Source: Micrasema longulum (Eukaryota; Arthropoda; Insecta; Trichoptera; Brachycentridae). From it: a stretch of DNA of 64,000 bases. The stretch is taken from NCBI GenBank assembly GCA_022494885.1, contig JAGVSM010002903.1:25641-89640 (forward strand), read 5' to 3'. The translations under genes were made by a program, and so were the position numbers. A model generated the notes under the pieces. That model was not told the DNA's origin. It searched no databases and saw nothing but the letters and a program-made list of their open reading frames with translations. Positions 46,258 through 57,800 of this stretch are shown here, one piece after another (within the stretch, counting starts at the first letter, position 1; each line of letters opens with the position of its first letter).

Positions 46258-47260
46258 GATATATTTGAATCATCATCATTAACTGTAACATCTGGTGTGC
46301 CGCAGGGCTCTAATCTTGGACCATTATCATTTTCAATTTTTATAAACGATCTTGGCTCCCTGTTAGAGTGTAATTATCTTTTCTATTCTGATTACGAAAA
46401 AATATTTCGGGAAAATTAAATCAATAGTTGACTACGAAATGCTTAAAAAAGATCTTGATTCCTTAAGTGAATGGTGAGAACTGAATGATATGCACCTAAA
46501 TGTTAAAAAATGGCCTTAAAATAACGTTTACAAGAAAAAGAACTTATGGCATTAATAATATTAACCTAAACTCAGTCAACACAATCCAAGATCTTGGAAT
46601 AAATTTTGACTCACGTTTAACTGTTTCCAATCATTTCAATTTTGTTAAAGAGAAACCTTTAAAAATGTTGGGCTTCATATACAGAATATCCAAGCCATGT
46701 AAAAATGCAGCGTTAATAATTTGTTTGTATAATTATCTTATACGTAGCAATTTGGAATTCAAATGTATTGTTGGTCACCTCATTATGTGATTTATAAAAA
46801 TATAATTGAAACTGGACGGAAAAAAACCTATTTCTTTGTCATTAAAGTGTAATATGGGCCAAATACTTTGATGTTCCGAAGAGCGCTTGGAGTATTTTAA
46901 AATGAAAAGTTAGAAACTAGGACACAAATAACAGATATGATGTACTTGTGTAATATAATTCACAATAATGTTGATTCAGTGTTTTGTGTTAAAAATGTGT
47001 CATTGTACGTTCCCCGTAGGCGTCTGAGATCACCTGATACCTTTTACCTCCCAATTTTTACAAACAATAGGGCACATTTTAACCCTCTTGCAAGAATGTT
47101 AAGACTCTATAACAAATTAGAAAAAAAAAGTTAATATTGACATTTATCATGATAGAGCAAATGATTGTAAAAAAAACTGTGTTTCTTAAATCAAATGTCT
47201 AACCTTTATTTTGTTTACGTAAATTAATTGTAGTTTATTTTATTACTTCTTACATGTTTT
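46258..47260 (+). pseudogene. Jockey-type LINE reverse transcriptase relic
   Basis: Starts within the palm: TSGVPQGSNLGPL and FIFINDLGSLL-type sequence, then a degraded FADD equivalent (FYSDYEK). Shifted frames give TIQDLGINFDSRLTVSNHF and RMLRLYNKL. Multiple frameshifts. The window's only relic with the conserved SGVPQGS box. Confidence 0.75.
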
Positions 47261-47390
47261 TATTTTCTTTGAAAGCAATTAATTTCTTATTTTCAACTCA
47301 ATTTTATTTTTTCAACTCAATATTCATTCTTATCTTTCTCTTAATCTTTATTTTTACTTAAATTGAGTTAATTAAGCTGTAGGAATAGGT

Positions 47391-47791
47391 TGTTAAGGGT
47401 CGGAGTTCTTACCCCAGTTAGAGATTGACAGAGAAGACACGAGGTTGTTGTTTAATGTGTATTTATTGCATGACGAATAAATAATGAATTATGTCGCACG
47501 AGTGTTACGGCAATTAGAAGTTGAAGAGACTGCACTTGAACTACATGTTGGAACTCTGTGACTTCGTCGAGATGGACTGAAGTGAACTGAACTTGTTGGG
47601 CTGACTGTCTGGCGTTGCGTCCTGTGGTCTCCTTATATACTACATTTCTTTGTAGTTCACTTCTTCATGGTAGGGACGATGTGAATGTACTGCAGAACGA
47701 CGCGCCCCGACTTCATGTGCAATACTGTTAGAGTTGCTGTATTGGATTCTATAGAAATTAAATGATGACATTGCTTTCTTCGGTCATCACA
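47391..47791 (-). mobile_element. Solo LTR, Ty3/gypsy-like
   Basis: 401 bp. On the minus strand it runs TGTGATGACCGAAG ... CCGACCCTTAACA, with a TATA box (gtatataaggagacc), a likely start region (cagacagtcagccc) and AATAAA before the end. No internal region and no second LTR; a target duplication was not clear. Confidence 0.65.
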
Positions 47792-47909
47792 CTATTTTAG
47801 GTGCAACGTTTTAGCACGTTAATCATGTTAATTTATGAAAGATGGTGGAGTTTTATAATTGCAAAATCTCAGTCAAAATCTCTGAATCATGTTCTGTAAA
47901 ATAATAATA

Positions 47910-48380
47910 ATACTAATCATAGTTTATTAACAAAAATAACAATTACTTTATCTACTACATACGCACTTAGGTAATAGATTTCTCTGGATCATGTCTAGTC
48001 TGCCTAACTAGGTACAACCTGTTTTAAGGCAGACATTTTTTTGCAAAAAATAATCAATAAAATGACTACCTACTTGTTAATTTACCATACAGTTATACAA
48101 TATTAATTTATTATTTAGGAATGTATTTTGAGTAAATTTTCCGATTTTTCTCGATCTAAAACCAGTAACCAATTTTTTACAAATTTATTAAATTGAATCC
48201 GGGTCATGGTTTTGCAATCTTTGGGTAACATATTGAATATTTTGGGGCCCAGAAACCTGAAATTTCTTTGCCTGAATTCAGAATTTGTGATAGACCCCAT
48301 GATCCTTCCTCTAGTTTGACTTTTGGTAGTGTGGGAGTGTTCCTTTTGGGATTTGATAGAACAATTTACTTTCACAATAT
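47910..48380 (-). pseudogene. LINE tail, family E, copy 1
   Basis: The minus-strand frame 48115-48375 reads SQTRGRIMGSITNSEFRQR and RFLGPKIFNMLPKD, then a long 3' UTR with aggtacaacctgttttaagg. Jockey/CR1-type C-terminus. Confidence 0.66.
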
Positions 48381-48844
48381 GTCTATGTTATTTAAAAAAT
48401 TGTATTAACTATATATGTATATAAAGTGTTAAATAAGTCAAATTAACGTTGTCAGCAATGTCGATTGCAACAAAAGGATCGGAAAGCAGACGCTAGAATT
48501 CGAATTTGAAAAACTAAGCCCAACCCTGTGTGAAAATGATACAAGTTTATCATTGTATGTATTACATACTCCCAAACGCGTCCCAAAAACTTTAAATATA
48601 TGTGACAAAAAACGAAGCGGACGGCACTCGACTCGAATATTTCATAACCTACGAACAAAGCTGAAATCATTAGCTGTTTTTTTTTAAATAATTTATTTAT
48701 TTACAAACAACCGCTTTCCCTAAGTGGGCATCTTCAAGACAAGTAAATTGTGTACGAAATTCTAAACTCAAATACAATTCATTACATATTTAAGGAGATA
48801 AAAATATCAGGTAAGTAATTTCAACAATACTAATTAAATATGGT
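48381..48844. other. Unassigned intergenic sequence
   Basis: No coding content recognised; a T-rich LINE-tail-like stretch near 48675-48710. Confidence 0.3.
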
Positions 48845-49310
48845 ATTCAAAATTTTTCTTCTTTTAAAAAACATGCACTCTCCTGGATTCAAACTAAAGA
48901 TACTCGCATGAACTCTTTTTTTCTATGATTTGTTTTGTTGCCCTTTAATAATAATGAATATTTTTGTGTTTTATTAAAATATTTTTTATTTCCTCTTTTA
49001 ATTACTATAAAAAAAATACCACATTATCTTTTATAGAATATTCTATTTTTTCTTTCTTATGTTAAACAAAAATATTATGACTGTTCATTGTTTATTATAG
49101 AAGCAAGAATTCATTGACATTTTCTTGTATACCTACGAACAGGCCATGCCTTTGTGGGATTTTTTGTTTACTATTTTTCTATTAATATGTATTTTGTTGT
49201 AATGTGATTAAGCTTTATTTTTTTAATCCTCTGTTTTATTATTATGTTTATTGTAAGAAAAAAAAAAAAAAACAAATTTGTCTGTGTTCGTGGGATGTAG
49301 ATTATAGTTT
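48845..49310 (+). mobile_element. Family B LINE 3' tail, truncated
   Basis: Matches the last 420 or so bases of the family (aaaacatgcactctcctgga; gtatacctacgaacaggcca; gcctttgtgggattttttg), ending in a long A run at about 49258-49272. Confidence 0.6.
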
Positions 49311-49339
49311 TTTTAAAACATTATAATAATAATAACAAT

Positions 49340-49816
49340 GTTAGAGTATGTCCAAATGCTTGCAGACTGGCTGGATTTTCTCACTAGGGAGTTATTCATA
49401 TTTTAATTTATTTCAACAGAGAGGGAAAACATTTTTGAGAAATGAATATGGAAGTCTAGGCATTAACACGGCATATGACCTTTCATTGGCTGATTTAAGT
49501 GGCCATTTTACACAGTGTGTAACATTCACCATTCTGCCCATGTTTGAACATCCACATTTCTTCAACTCTTCCATCTGTTGACTTTTGTGAAGTAAAAGAG
49601 CTGAAACCTTTATCACGTGGGTGAGGTTCATCCGGTTGAGGAAATGTTGAGTTGAGTCAAAAAAATGTGAATGTTGAAACATGGGCAGAATGGTGAATGT
49701 TACACAGTGTGTAAAGTGGCCACTTAAACCAGCCAATAATAGGTCATAAGCCCTGTAAATGCCTAGACTTCCATATTCCCTTCTCAAAAATGTTTTCCCT
49801 CTATTTTGAAATAAAT
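49340..49816. repeat. Foldback family A, 411-bp palindrome
   Basis: Arms 49406-49568 and 49654-49816, each 163 bases, are inverted near-identical copies around an 85-base loop. The left outer segment (tgtccaaatgcttgcagact) precedes. Because of the symmetry, frames on both strands read the same words (e.g. HCVTFTILPMF, EYGSLGI); these frames are not genes. Confidence 0.85.
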
Positions 49817-49819
49817 GGT

Positions 49820-50400
49820 TTATTGACAAAAATAACAATTTCCTTATCTACTACATACATACTTAGGTAATATATTTCTCTGGATTATGTCGAGTCTGCC
49901 TAATTGGGTACAACCTGTTTTAAGGCAAACATTTTTATGAAAAAATAAACAATCACATGACTACTTACTAGTTAATTTAATATAAAGTTATACAATACAT
50001 ATACTATTTATTATTTTAGAATGTTTTTTATTAAGTTTTCCGATTTTTCTCTACGTAAATCCAGTAACCATTTTATTACAAATTTGTTCAATAGAATTTG
50101 GGTCGTGGTTTTGTAATTTCCGGGTAACATATTAAATATTTTGGGGCCTAGAAACCTGAAATTTCTTTGCCCGAATTCAGAATTTGTGGTAGACCCCATG
50201 ACCCATCCTTTAGTTTGACTTCTGGAAGTGTGGGAGTGTTCCTTTTGGGATTTGGTAGAATAATTGCCTTATATTTAATATATCAAATTCATCGAACAAC
50301 TTTTTGAAAATTATTTTAGTAATAGGTTTTTAAGCGGATTCGAGAGGTTTTAATATTGATTTATAAGTGCCTCCCCATCCTATTATGCCATAAGTTATAA
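49820..50400 (-). pseudogene. LINE tail, family E, copy 2
   Basis: Minus-strand frame 50011-50199 (NSEFGQRNFRFLGPKIFNML) and the same 3' UTR as copy 1 (gtacaacctgttttaaggca), 1.9 kb away. Copies 1 and 2 are independent or duplicated insertions. Confidence 0.64.
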
Positions 50401-50757
50401 TTGAGTTATTTGAGTTAATTGTATTGATTTATATAAAGATACACATTTTTAATAAAAATGTATCCCTAACTATATTAGGCCAAGAGCCATTGGCTGAGTT
50501 GGGATACAACATAATGGAAAGTGGAAGCATACATATTATTAAAGAATAATAAAAATTTAAATTATAACATAAACATACATTTAAATAAATATCTGGAATA
50601 ATAGCAAATAAATCTATGCTATATCCCGCAGCAGTCTTCTGCAATGCTTTCGTTTTGGAGAACTTCATATATGAATATGAAAGCCATTAAACACTCTTGG
50701 GGTCACAAACGAAAAAGTTCTATAAGCAATAGTCGTCGTGATTTTGTTATTAAATAA

Positions 50758-50890
50758 TACATATTTGTATTCTTATGATTTACCGAAATATTTCAATATT
50801 GAGACCATTTTTGACGAGTTGTAAAAACGTCAGTATTAGAAAAAAAGGATTCAAGTAAGAATAGAGTGGGGTTCGAACCTCGGATCTTTG
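50758..50890 (-). repeat. tRNA-derived SINE, family S, head-truncated
   Basis: Body and B box retained on the minus strand (ggttcgaaccccactct); the A-box half is gone where the next LINE tail begins. Confidence 0.58.
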
Positions 50891-50899
50891 ATATAAACT

Positions 50900-51025
50900 A
50901 CGTTAAGGTCGCGAATCTGACTTGGAAAGACGCACAGGAGCTGGCAGCCGATAGAGATGCATGAAGGCTCTTTGTGGACACCATATGCTATGACTAAGGA
51001 GCGGACTGGAAAGATAATGATGATG
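50900..51025 (+). mobile_element. LINE 3' end fragment
   Basis: Frame scraps LTWKDAQELAADRDA, then a atgatgatgat tail; sister of 43940-44225. Confidence 0.55.
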
Positions 51026-51029
51026 ATAT

Positions 51030-51290
51030 TTTCATAACCATAGAACTAACTGTGGTTTTCATTCCCCTATGCCCAGCATTCTTAGTTCTGTCAACAAACA
51101 TACCAGTCTTGATTTTTTAATAACAAATTGTCTTCTTTCGAATTGAATCAAATTCAATTATAAACACCTCTCTTCCGCTTCCACTCCCTAGTCTATTATA
51201 TACCATTGTGTCTTTCTACTTTCCTCATAATATTTTTTTATGCATAAATACGTCCATAAAAATGCTCATTGGGCGTATATATAAATGAAT
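51030..51290 (+). mobile_element. LINE 3' end fragment
   Basis: Sister of 30883-31300 (tggttttcattcccctatgc; aatgctcattgggcgtata). Confidence 0.58.
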
Positions 51291-51394
51291 AAATAGTGCC
51301 TGGACTGGCATCTGAAGCGTAATACTAACCATATTGGTGCACCAACGCAATGCCCTATGCACCATATGTTGCGGAAAGGGCACAATGATGACGA

Positions 51395-51510
51395 TGAAGA
51401 AAAAAAGTTCTCCACAGTATAAAAATCAATTTTGAAAATACAATATTTTTTTCTTAATCCGTTTCTTATATTTTTATCGGTATTCGTAGTATGTGATATT
51501 TTTCCTTTGA
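51395..51510. repeat. Repeat J, right-end fragment
   Basis: Shares atatttttatcggtattcgt and agtatgtgatattt with 43135-43555; about 165 bases before the P450-C start. Confidence 0.45.
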
Positions 51511-51675
51511 AACTTTTTTTTGGCTCAGTCTATACAAATAAAAAATGAAGACGAAACACTGAACTTCTTAGATTGGCTCAAACTGAGATGCGAGGAAATA
51601 ACGTGTAGATAATATGTATATTATACATTTTTCTGAAAATGCTTTAATTTATTATTTTCAGATTAGCAATTTTCG

Positions 51676-51899
51676 ATGGCGTGGTTTTTATCGTGGACCG
51701 ATGTAACTTTATTCCTGAGTGCTGTGCTTATCTTCTTGGTGTATTTCCAAGGCAGAAAGAACCAGGACTTCTTCAAAAAGAGGAAAATAAAGCACATCAG
51801 GCCATACCCTTTTATTGGAAATATGCTTCAATTGGCTTTGGGGAAGAAGCACTTGAATAATATTGTTCAGGACGCATATAATCAATTCGAAAACGAAAA
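51676..51899 (+). CDS. P450-C exon 1 (membrane anchor)
   Basis: 224 bp. ATG 15 bases after acceptor tattttcag. Anchor and proline-rich hinge; donor GAAAA|GTAAGT. Confidence 0.9.
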
Positions 51900-54800
51900 G
51901 TAAGTCAATTTTTCTATATAAAATTGTTAGTAAGCTAATCGATAGCCCAGAAATTGTTAGAAGCATTTCATATCGAGTCTTTGTCCGTAAAACTCGTCAT
52001 TCTGTACTTTTCTACATTCCGATCCTACAGACTAATTATATGAAGAATAGCACCCCTCGTAGAATACAGACTCCTTTTAATGGCAGTTTTAGTGACATCG
52101 ACATATTATACTGTAAATACTGTTTTAACTTTTACTTTTACATACATCTACTACCTGTATCTAATGAATAATTGTTGGTTGTGATGGTTGTGAGCAGTGT
52201 TAATAAATAGTTATGTGCCGTGTGAGGTGTTGAGGGGCACTTTGTAATGAGTAATTGAATCGCCTTCCAGTCGTCAATAAAAGGCAGCTTCGAAGATGGT
52301 ATTGTTTTATTTAATTCACTTTTGAAGATAACAATATGTCTCCAACTACACTCGTTGGATTTACTTTACTTATAGTTTAATAATATTCAAGTTTATACTT
52401 AATAATAAATTGTCGTAGTCACGACGTACTAAGTTAGGAATCTTATTTCAATGTGTCCTCCGGGAATCAATGTATGCCATTATAAAGCGTACATTTTCAG
52501 TAAATGGAGGGGATTATAGATGGACATGTCAAAAGTCGGAATAATCGAGATAGAGGTAGAAGAAGCGAGATCTGTATGCAAAGATAGAGTGATGTGGCGT
52601 TCTATCCTCTCTGCCTACCCTTACGGGGAAACGGCGTCATAGTTTGTTGTTGTTGTTGGATTTAATAATCGAATGATCAGTGATTGAATGGTAAAATGCG
52701 TAAGAATACATTTTACACATCCAATTTCCCGTCGGGCTGAACTTCCTTATTCGTCAAAGGTGGTTATTTTGGCTAACCAACTGTGTCCAGGCAGATGAGG
52801 AATACAGTTCCGTGTTTGAAATAAAATCTGAACCCTGGATGAGTAGTTTCGACTCGATGGCTATTCTCAGATAAAAATCGATCGGACATAAGTCCACATC
52901 GTTGCATACTTGTCGACCATTTTTAAGATCCTGGGTTCGGTTCCTGGCAAGGTGGACGTAAGATATTATATAGCTTGACTGGCACCTGATGCGCAAGACT
53001 AATCGCCTTACCTGGATATAAAAATAATTGTATTTTTACAGATTTTTTGGGTTTTACATGTTTAAATTCCCGCAGCTCGTAATCAAGGATTTGGATCTAA
53101 TCAAACTCATTACTATAAAACACTTTGATCATTTTACCGACCATATGCAAATGCCGGATGAGAGTGATGCTATTTTCTGCCATAATTTATTCCACCTTCG
53201 AGGTAATAAATCCCTTTAAATCTTTTCCTAACCAAACCTTTTTAAGGCGCTGTCAGTTCAAAGAACAGTTTACTACCTAAACTATCGCATGGTTTAAATG
53301 GCCACTTTACACACTGTATAACATTCACCATTTTGCCTATGTTTTTTTTTACGATTTTGAAGTAATAAAGGTGTGTATGAAATACTGTGGAGTTAATTTT
53401 TTTTTTTACTTATAGTTTTAAATTTACAATTTTGAATTCCCGCTAAAACGGTCATTGCATTGGCCACGCCCCTAATACGTGACGATTCATGTTTATTTTG
53501 AACTTTGTTTGAAACCGTTTAATTTTTTATAGAACATCTTCACGAACCTTGACGTCACAATTATCAATGCCAAACATGTCGCGTTTTCTAGGCGCATATT
53601 TATTAATAATTTCTTTATTAATCTTATGTATGAAATGATTTCTCCACAATATCCATTAGTACTGATTTTGAAAATACAATTAATTTTTCCAAATCCATTT
53701 TATAAAATTTTATGGGTATTCGTAGTATGTGGTATTTCCCCATTTTTTATGCATTTTATTTCAAAATTGTAATTACACATCCCTCTTAGCCATTTCCCTT
53801 TTCGCATTCAGTGGTACATAGGGCACTGCATCGGTGTTCAAAATTCATAGTCTTACACTTCAGATGGCCAGTTCAGGGACAATGAAATATTGAAGTGAAC
53901 CACCTTTAATAAACATTTCATATTGGCTCTGTCAGGAATCGAACCCGGGTGGCGAATGATCTAACCACGAGACGGACGATCCACTCAATTGTTTTTTTAG
54001 GTTTTTTACCTAAGAGGAGCTATTGGGTCAAAAACGCTTGTCCAGGGTTCTGATTGATTGATATGCGAAACTGAAGAAAGACTCAAGTCTTTATGAACAG
54101 TTTCGGGAAAGGGGTGGATGCTTTCATTGTCCAGGGTTCTGACATTATTTCACATACAGAACTGTATTCTACATCCGCCTGGGCGCAGAACAGATTTCTA
54201 GACTGCCCTACAAAAATACATTTATTCTTAAACTTCTAAAATTCTTTTAAAATCGTATTCCATTAAATATTTACTCATTTTCTTTCCTCGAACTTTTGTC
54301 CGAACTTCCCAAAATCCACCACATTGGCATCACCCAAAATATGATATTGTCATTTCTCTATTTTGATTTAGAAAAATAATTTGTTTTGGCAGACTTTTTA
54401 AGGCCAATCCACTGGCTCGCAAAATCCCGTATGAACTAGCATTAAAGATTTATACACATTGTCTGAACTAAAGCTAAACCATCTCAGAAACTATTTAAAG
54501 TGGTTATGGTACTAGCATGCTCTAGGCACATGGCATGTTTGTCATCTTTGCGCCAGGGGTGATATTATAACATCGCGCTTTTTGATGTAGAAACACATCG
54601 ACAAAACTGTTTAGAGAGATTTAGTTAAATGGGATGGGGATCCTCTTAGCAGAGGTAAAAAGAATCCGATGTTAGTTCTAAAATTTCCAACAGCAAAGAC
54701 AGCATTGGTACGCAAATTACGGCGTGGTACACTGAAGGTTACCTGAGCCAGCTTATAACAATAACATGTTTTACCAAATAAAAATAACATAAGATTAAAT

Positions 54801-57800
54801 ATATTTTGCAGGAGAAAAATGGCACAACATGCGAACTACGTTAACCCCAGCGTTTACAAGTTCGAAAATGAGAGCTATGATGCCTTTTGTGGTAGAATGT
54901 TCCCAGTATTTTAATCGTCATCTAAAAGAGGAAGTTCAATCTGCAATTGCAAAAGGTAAATAATATCCCACACATTTCATCCTCGGGGATTATGGCGTGT
55001 TTTCATTGCCAATAAGTTGCTTTGACTACACTTTTATTGACTTCAATTACTCACGTATTATTTACACTTTATATACATACACAATTTATATAAATATAAA
55101 AACAATTTCTTCCTACCTACCCAAGCCGTTCTGTTTGAGAAAATTACAAGTACTCACTTGATTAGAATCTAATAAATATGGTGAAAAATGTTGAAACCAC
55201 CGGTGATAACAGTAAAGCGAAGAATATTTGTTTTGCTGCTCCACATATTGCAAATACCTTCGGACTGCCTACTGTACTAGGCAACAAGTTCTCCAGTGCA
55301 GGGGTCAACTATTGACAGTTGGTCAGAAATCCACATCACGAATGCAGACCTAACTTAGAAGGATGCAAAAGAGTCGGATACCAACAAAAAAGTCTAGAAA
55401 CTGTTTAAGGACGCCTGTTTAGATTTGATGTTCTTCTGTGGGCAGGTTCCAGTGCATTAGATGCATACTAAGATTTATATGTGGAGCCACCTGTAGAGGC
55501 TATATAAGGCAAGAAATCAGGCTCTGTTTCTTTTTTTCGCTCCTGCCTTGCATGCCAAACTTCCTCAACAACAATCAAGTCTATCTATTAACAGTGCCCT
55601 CCTGATTGAAATTTAATTGTTATAAGGATAAATCTGTACAGAAAAGCAACGCTTTTCATTACAGCTCACAGCATTTTTTTCTACTTAAGTATCGGACACA
55701 ATATATAGGATATTAAGTAGACTATTGACCCATTGCACTTCCCCATCCAATTATTTCATATGAACAATTAATTTGCTCAAAACGTATTCAGATTTATTAA
55801 ACAATAATTGAAATGAACATATTTATATTATTGATACTCTTCAAATACTTTAAAATATAATATTAACAGTAATTATATACACCGATCATTGAAGTATCCA
55901 AAGCTCTATTTTAAAATGACTATGTATGTTTAATTTAAAAATGACCCCTGCATATTTAATTTTACAGGAAAAAAATACTTGGACATAGAAATAAAAGAAA
56001 TTTGCACAAAGTTTACTAATGACGTCATTGCTTCTTGTGCATTTGGTATAAAAGCTGATTCCATAACAGATTCGAACAATGAATTCTTTAGAATGGCCAA
56101 GAAATTAACAGACTTTGATCTTAAAGTTGCCTTGAAACTTTTCTTTTCCAAACTATTCCCATTTCTTCGAAAGGTAAGAAAGAAACAAATATATGTTTTG
56201 CAATATTCCAACAAAGAAAATTAGTGGTTGAATTACAGGGCAAGATCTTTTCTGTAAGTAAAATTGAGATCAGAGAGAAATTTCTGAAAAAGTTTAACTT
56301 TATGAGTGGATTTTCATTTTCATTTTACATACTGTACATAATAAATACATATTATGTAAAATGCACTCGTGTTATTTAAGTAAGAGCTATTTAAATAAAA
56401 AATAGATAAAGCTAAATAACTGTTTCGTTTTTACAAAATTGTACTGAATGACATTTATGTAAAAAGTACAATAAAATTACAATTTACCTATTTTGACGAA
56501 AACGTAGCAATGGTTCATTCATTTCGTTAATCAAAAGTTTTTTAAATTTTCCTTCTTTTAAAAAACACGCACTATCCTGGATTCAAACTAAAGATGTTAA
56601 TTATTTTTTTCTATGATTTTTTTTGTTGCCCTTTAATACCAAGGAATATTTTTAGGATTTTTTATATTTTTATATTAATTTTTAATTACTAAATATTAAA
56701 GTATCTTTTACAGAATACTTCTCATTATTTTTCTTATATTTTACAAAAATATTATACTTGTCTGTTTATTATAGGATCAAACAATTAATCAACATTTCTT
56801 GTATACCCGCAAACAGGTCACGCCCTTGTGGGATTTTTTCGATTACTATCCTTACTGTTAATATGTATTTCATTACTATTCAATAACTCTTCATTTTTTA
56901 ATACTCTGTTTTACCTCTTATGTGTATTGTAAAAAAATCAAAAAATTTAAATATTTAATTAATTTTTTTTTTAAATAAAAATAATTAACAGCTTTTTGTG
57001 GTTTCTGACCCCTGGACATTAAACATTGCAACTAAACTTGCATCGCAGATATTTTATATAAGAAGCAATAAAAGAGAATATAATAAGAAATATTTAAAGG
57101 ATTCGAAAGAACTGCTAAGTAATAGTCATTACGAATTTACCAAATAAAATACTCGTAGTTTGACATTTATACTCAATTTTTCAACAATTTTATTCATCAA
57201 TGTTGATTAATCTCCAAAATCGTACATACAATGTGTAATATAAAACACTTTTCACAATTCAGTTTTTCAGCGCTAAAATAATGGATAGTTCATTGGAAAC
57301 ATACTACAGCCGCATTGTCATGGATATTATAAAACAAAGAACACAATCTGGAGTTGTTAGAAAAGACATGATCCACTTATTGATGCTGGCAATGCAAGGC
57401 ACTCTGAACGATGAGGAATCTCCCGACAGCCAAAATGTTGATTCCGGTATTAATAAAGAAAAAACCCCAAAAAAGAACATTAAAACTAGTAAGTTTCTGG
57501 TTTATTTGTGGACGCTTTTATATTTGTTGTTAAGAGAACTCTCAAACCAGCTGGAGATGGCAAAATAAAACGGTCGATTAGTATTTCTTCCATGTTGAAA
57601 AGAATACATAATAAGATTATGAAGCGCGAGCAATATAATCTTCTCCTTGTCCCTATATCCCGGTTTATTTAGGGTCAGACATCCTTGTATGCAAGCGTCG
57701 GGATCTTCTGTCTTGGATTGTCACAACTGGAACATCTTGAGCCCCCAACTCCTCAATATTATATTATTGTTATCAAAAACATTTTTCACTTTGTGGTATG

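Noticed and set aside
49413..49838. 141-codon minus-strand frame and its plus-strand mirror
   Set aside because: Both arise from the palindromic repeat; the same words appear at other copies of the repeat with stops.
53930..53997. Possible tRNA gene on the minus strand
   Set aside because: B box is good, but the stems do not pair as a full tRNA; judged a SINE head.
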